Program-made: the position numbers and the translations under genes
Part shown: positions 5,360-5,734 of the stretch, piece after piece
Numbering within the stretch: the first letter of the stretch is position 1
How the letters are laid out: every line of letters begins with the position of its first letter
The notes under the pieces: generated by a model
The model's input: only the letters and a program-made list of their open reading frames with translations
Database searches by the model: none
Told to the model about the DNA's origin: nothing
DNA from: an uncultured Oscillospiraceae bacterium
GTDB taxonomy: Bacteria > Bacillota > Clostridia > Oscillospirales > Oscillospiraceae
Length of the DNA stretch: 5,734 nucleotides
Direction of reading: 5' to 3'
Assembly (NCBI GenBank): GCA_934589665.1
Contig: CAKTOJ010000097.1
Coordinates: forward strand, 1 to 5,734

Positions 5360-5404
5360 TCAAATACAAATTCGCGCGTTTAAATGCACGGAATGGAGGG
5401 CAAT

Positions 5405-5734
5405 ATGAAAAACTCTAACTTGACAAAGAAGCTGTTTGCTTTGACGCTCGGTGCGGCGATGCTGCTGGCGGTTATGACTGGCTGCGGTAAGACAGCCGAT
5501 CCACAGGAGAGCGAAAACAGCGGCACCCAGCAGGAAGAGCAGTCTCAGGAACCCGCAACGCTGCTCGAAACGATCAAAGCCAATGGCAAGCTTGTCGTCG
5601 GCACCGAAGCACAGTACGCCCCCTACGAGTTCAAGGATCTCGACGCCAATTTCGCCGGCTGCGATATGTGGCTGGCCCAGCAGATCGCTGACAGCCTCGG
5701 CGTGGAGCTGGAGGTCGTGGATATGGCCTTCGAC
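5405..5734 (+). CDS. Amino-acid ABC transporter substrate-binding lipoprotein, 5' part (runs off right edge)
   Basis: The first 110 codons are present and the frame is still open at the end of the window. The ATG at 5405 follows GGAGGG (5395-5400) by 4 nt. Residues 1-26 form a lipoprotein signal peptide: a basic start (K2, K8, K9), a hydrophobic core, and the lipobox MTGC with lipidated C27. A Gln/Glu/Ser-rich tether follows to about residue 50. The mature fold then opens with LVVGTEAQYAPYEF (63-76), the first strand and ligand loop typical of extracellular solute-binding protein family 3 (polar amino acids). Next comes a GCDMWLAQQIADSLGVELEVV-like segment, equivalent to the common GFDVDLAKAIA helix, here with Cys in place of Phe. 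It would capture an amino acid outside the membrane and hand it to a permease and ATPase that presumably follow beyond the window. Ligand-selecting residues are mostly outside the window. Confidence 0.9.
   Translation, partial: MKNSNLTKKLFALTLGAAMLLAVMTGCGKTADPQESENSGTQQEEQSQEPATLLETIKANGKLVVGTEAQYAPYEFKDLDANFAGCDMWLAQQIADSLGVELEVVDMAFD

Noticed and set aside
1..5734. CRISPR arrays, tRNA or rRNA genes, insertion sequences, phage or defence genes
   Set aside because: No direct-repeat array, tRNA-like cloverleaf, transposase motif or terminal inverted repeats were seen by reading both strands. The window is gene-dense metabolic and housekeeping chromosome.

Overview
The window looks like chromosomal DNA of an anaerobic, moderately GC-rich Bacillota, most likely a gut Clostridia of the Oscillospiraceae type. 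This is inferred from the greA-lysS gene pair, strong AGGAGG-type ribosome binding sites, C/G-ending codons next to AT-rich intergenic promoters, and a GGGtGRT-family gene beside an IscU-like gene. The genus cannot be fixed from the sequence alone.

Layout. On the minus strand at the left edge are the first 32 codons of a probable lysyl-tRNA synthetase (lysS), preceded in the same operon by a complete greA. Their promoter is close to consensus (TTGACA, 17 nt, TATAAT) and lies at 687-715. A 306-base divergent intergenic region (607-912) separates greA from a plus-strand operon. It holds both outward promoters and a leader of about 110 nt that can form competing hairpins. The plus-strand operon has two genes: a 230-aa IscU/NifU-N-like protein and a 332-aa GGGtGRT protein of unknown function. 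It closes with a strong intrinsic terminator (17-bp perfect stem).

A second plus-strand operon follows with its own candidate promoter: a LarA-family (nickel-pincer, lactate-racemase-like) enzyme, overlapped by 11 bp by a class I/II PLP aminotransferase. An intrinsic terminator whose stem begins inside the aminotransferase coding sequence ends this unit. The window then runs into the 5' part of a lipoprotein solute-binding protein of the polar amino-acid ABC transporter type, with its own promoter whose -10 box lies in a 12-bp palindrome.

How the genes may work together. GreA and LysS are housekeeping. The IscU-like and GGGtGRT proteins form a tight two-gene unit that suggests an uncharacterised Fe-S or metal-related function. 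The LarA homologue and aminotransferase are translationally coupled, which points to linked 2-hydroxy acid / 2-oxo acid / amino acid chemistry, although no hydroxyacid dehydrogenase is visible to join the two steps. The adjacent amino-acid-type binding protein fits that theme but is transcribed separately. The most interesting poorly described parts are the IscU-like/GGGtGRT pair with its leader, and the LarA-like/aminotransferase pair.
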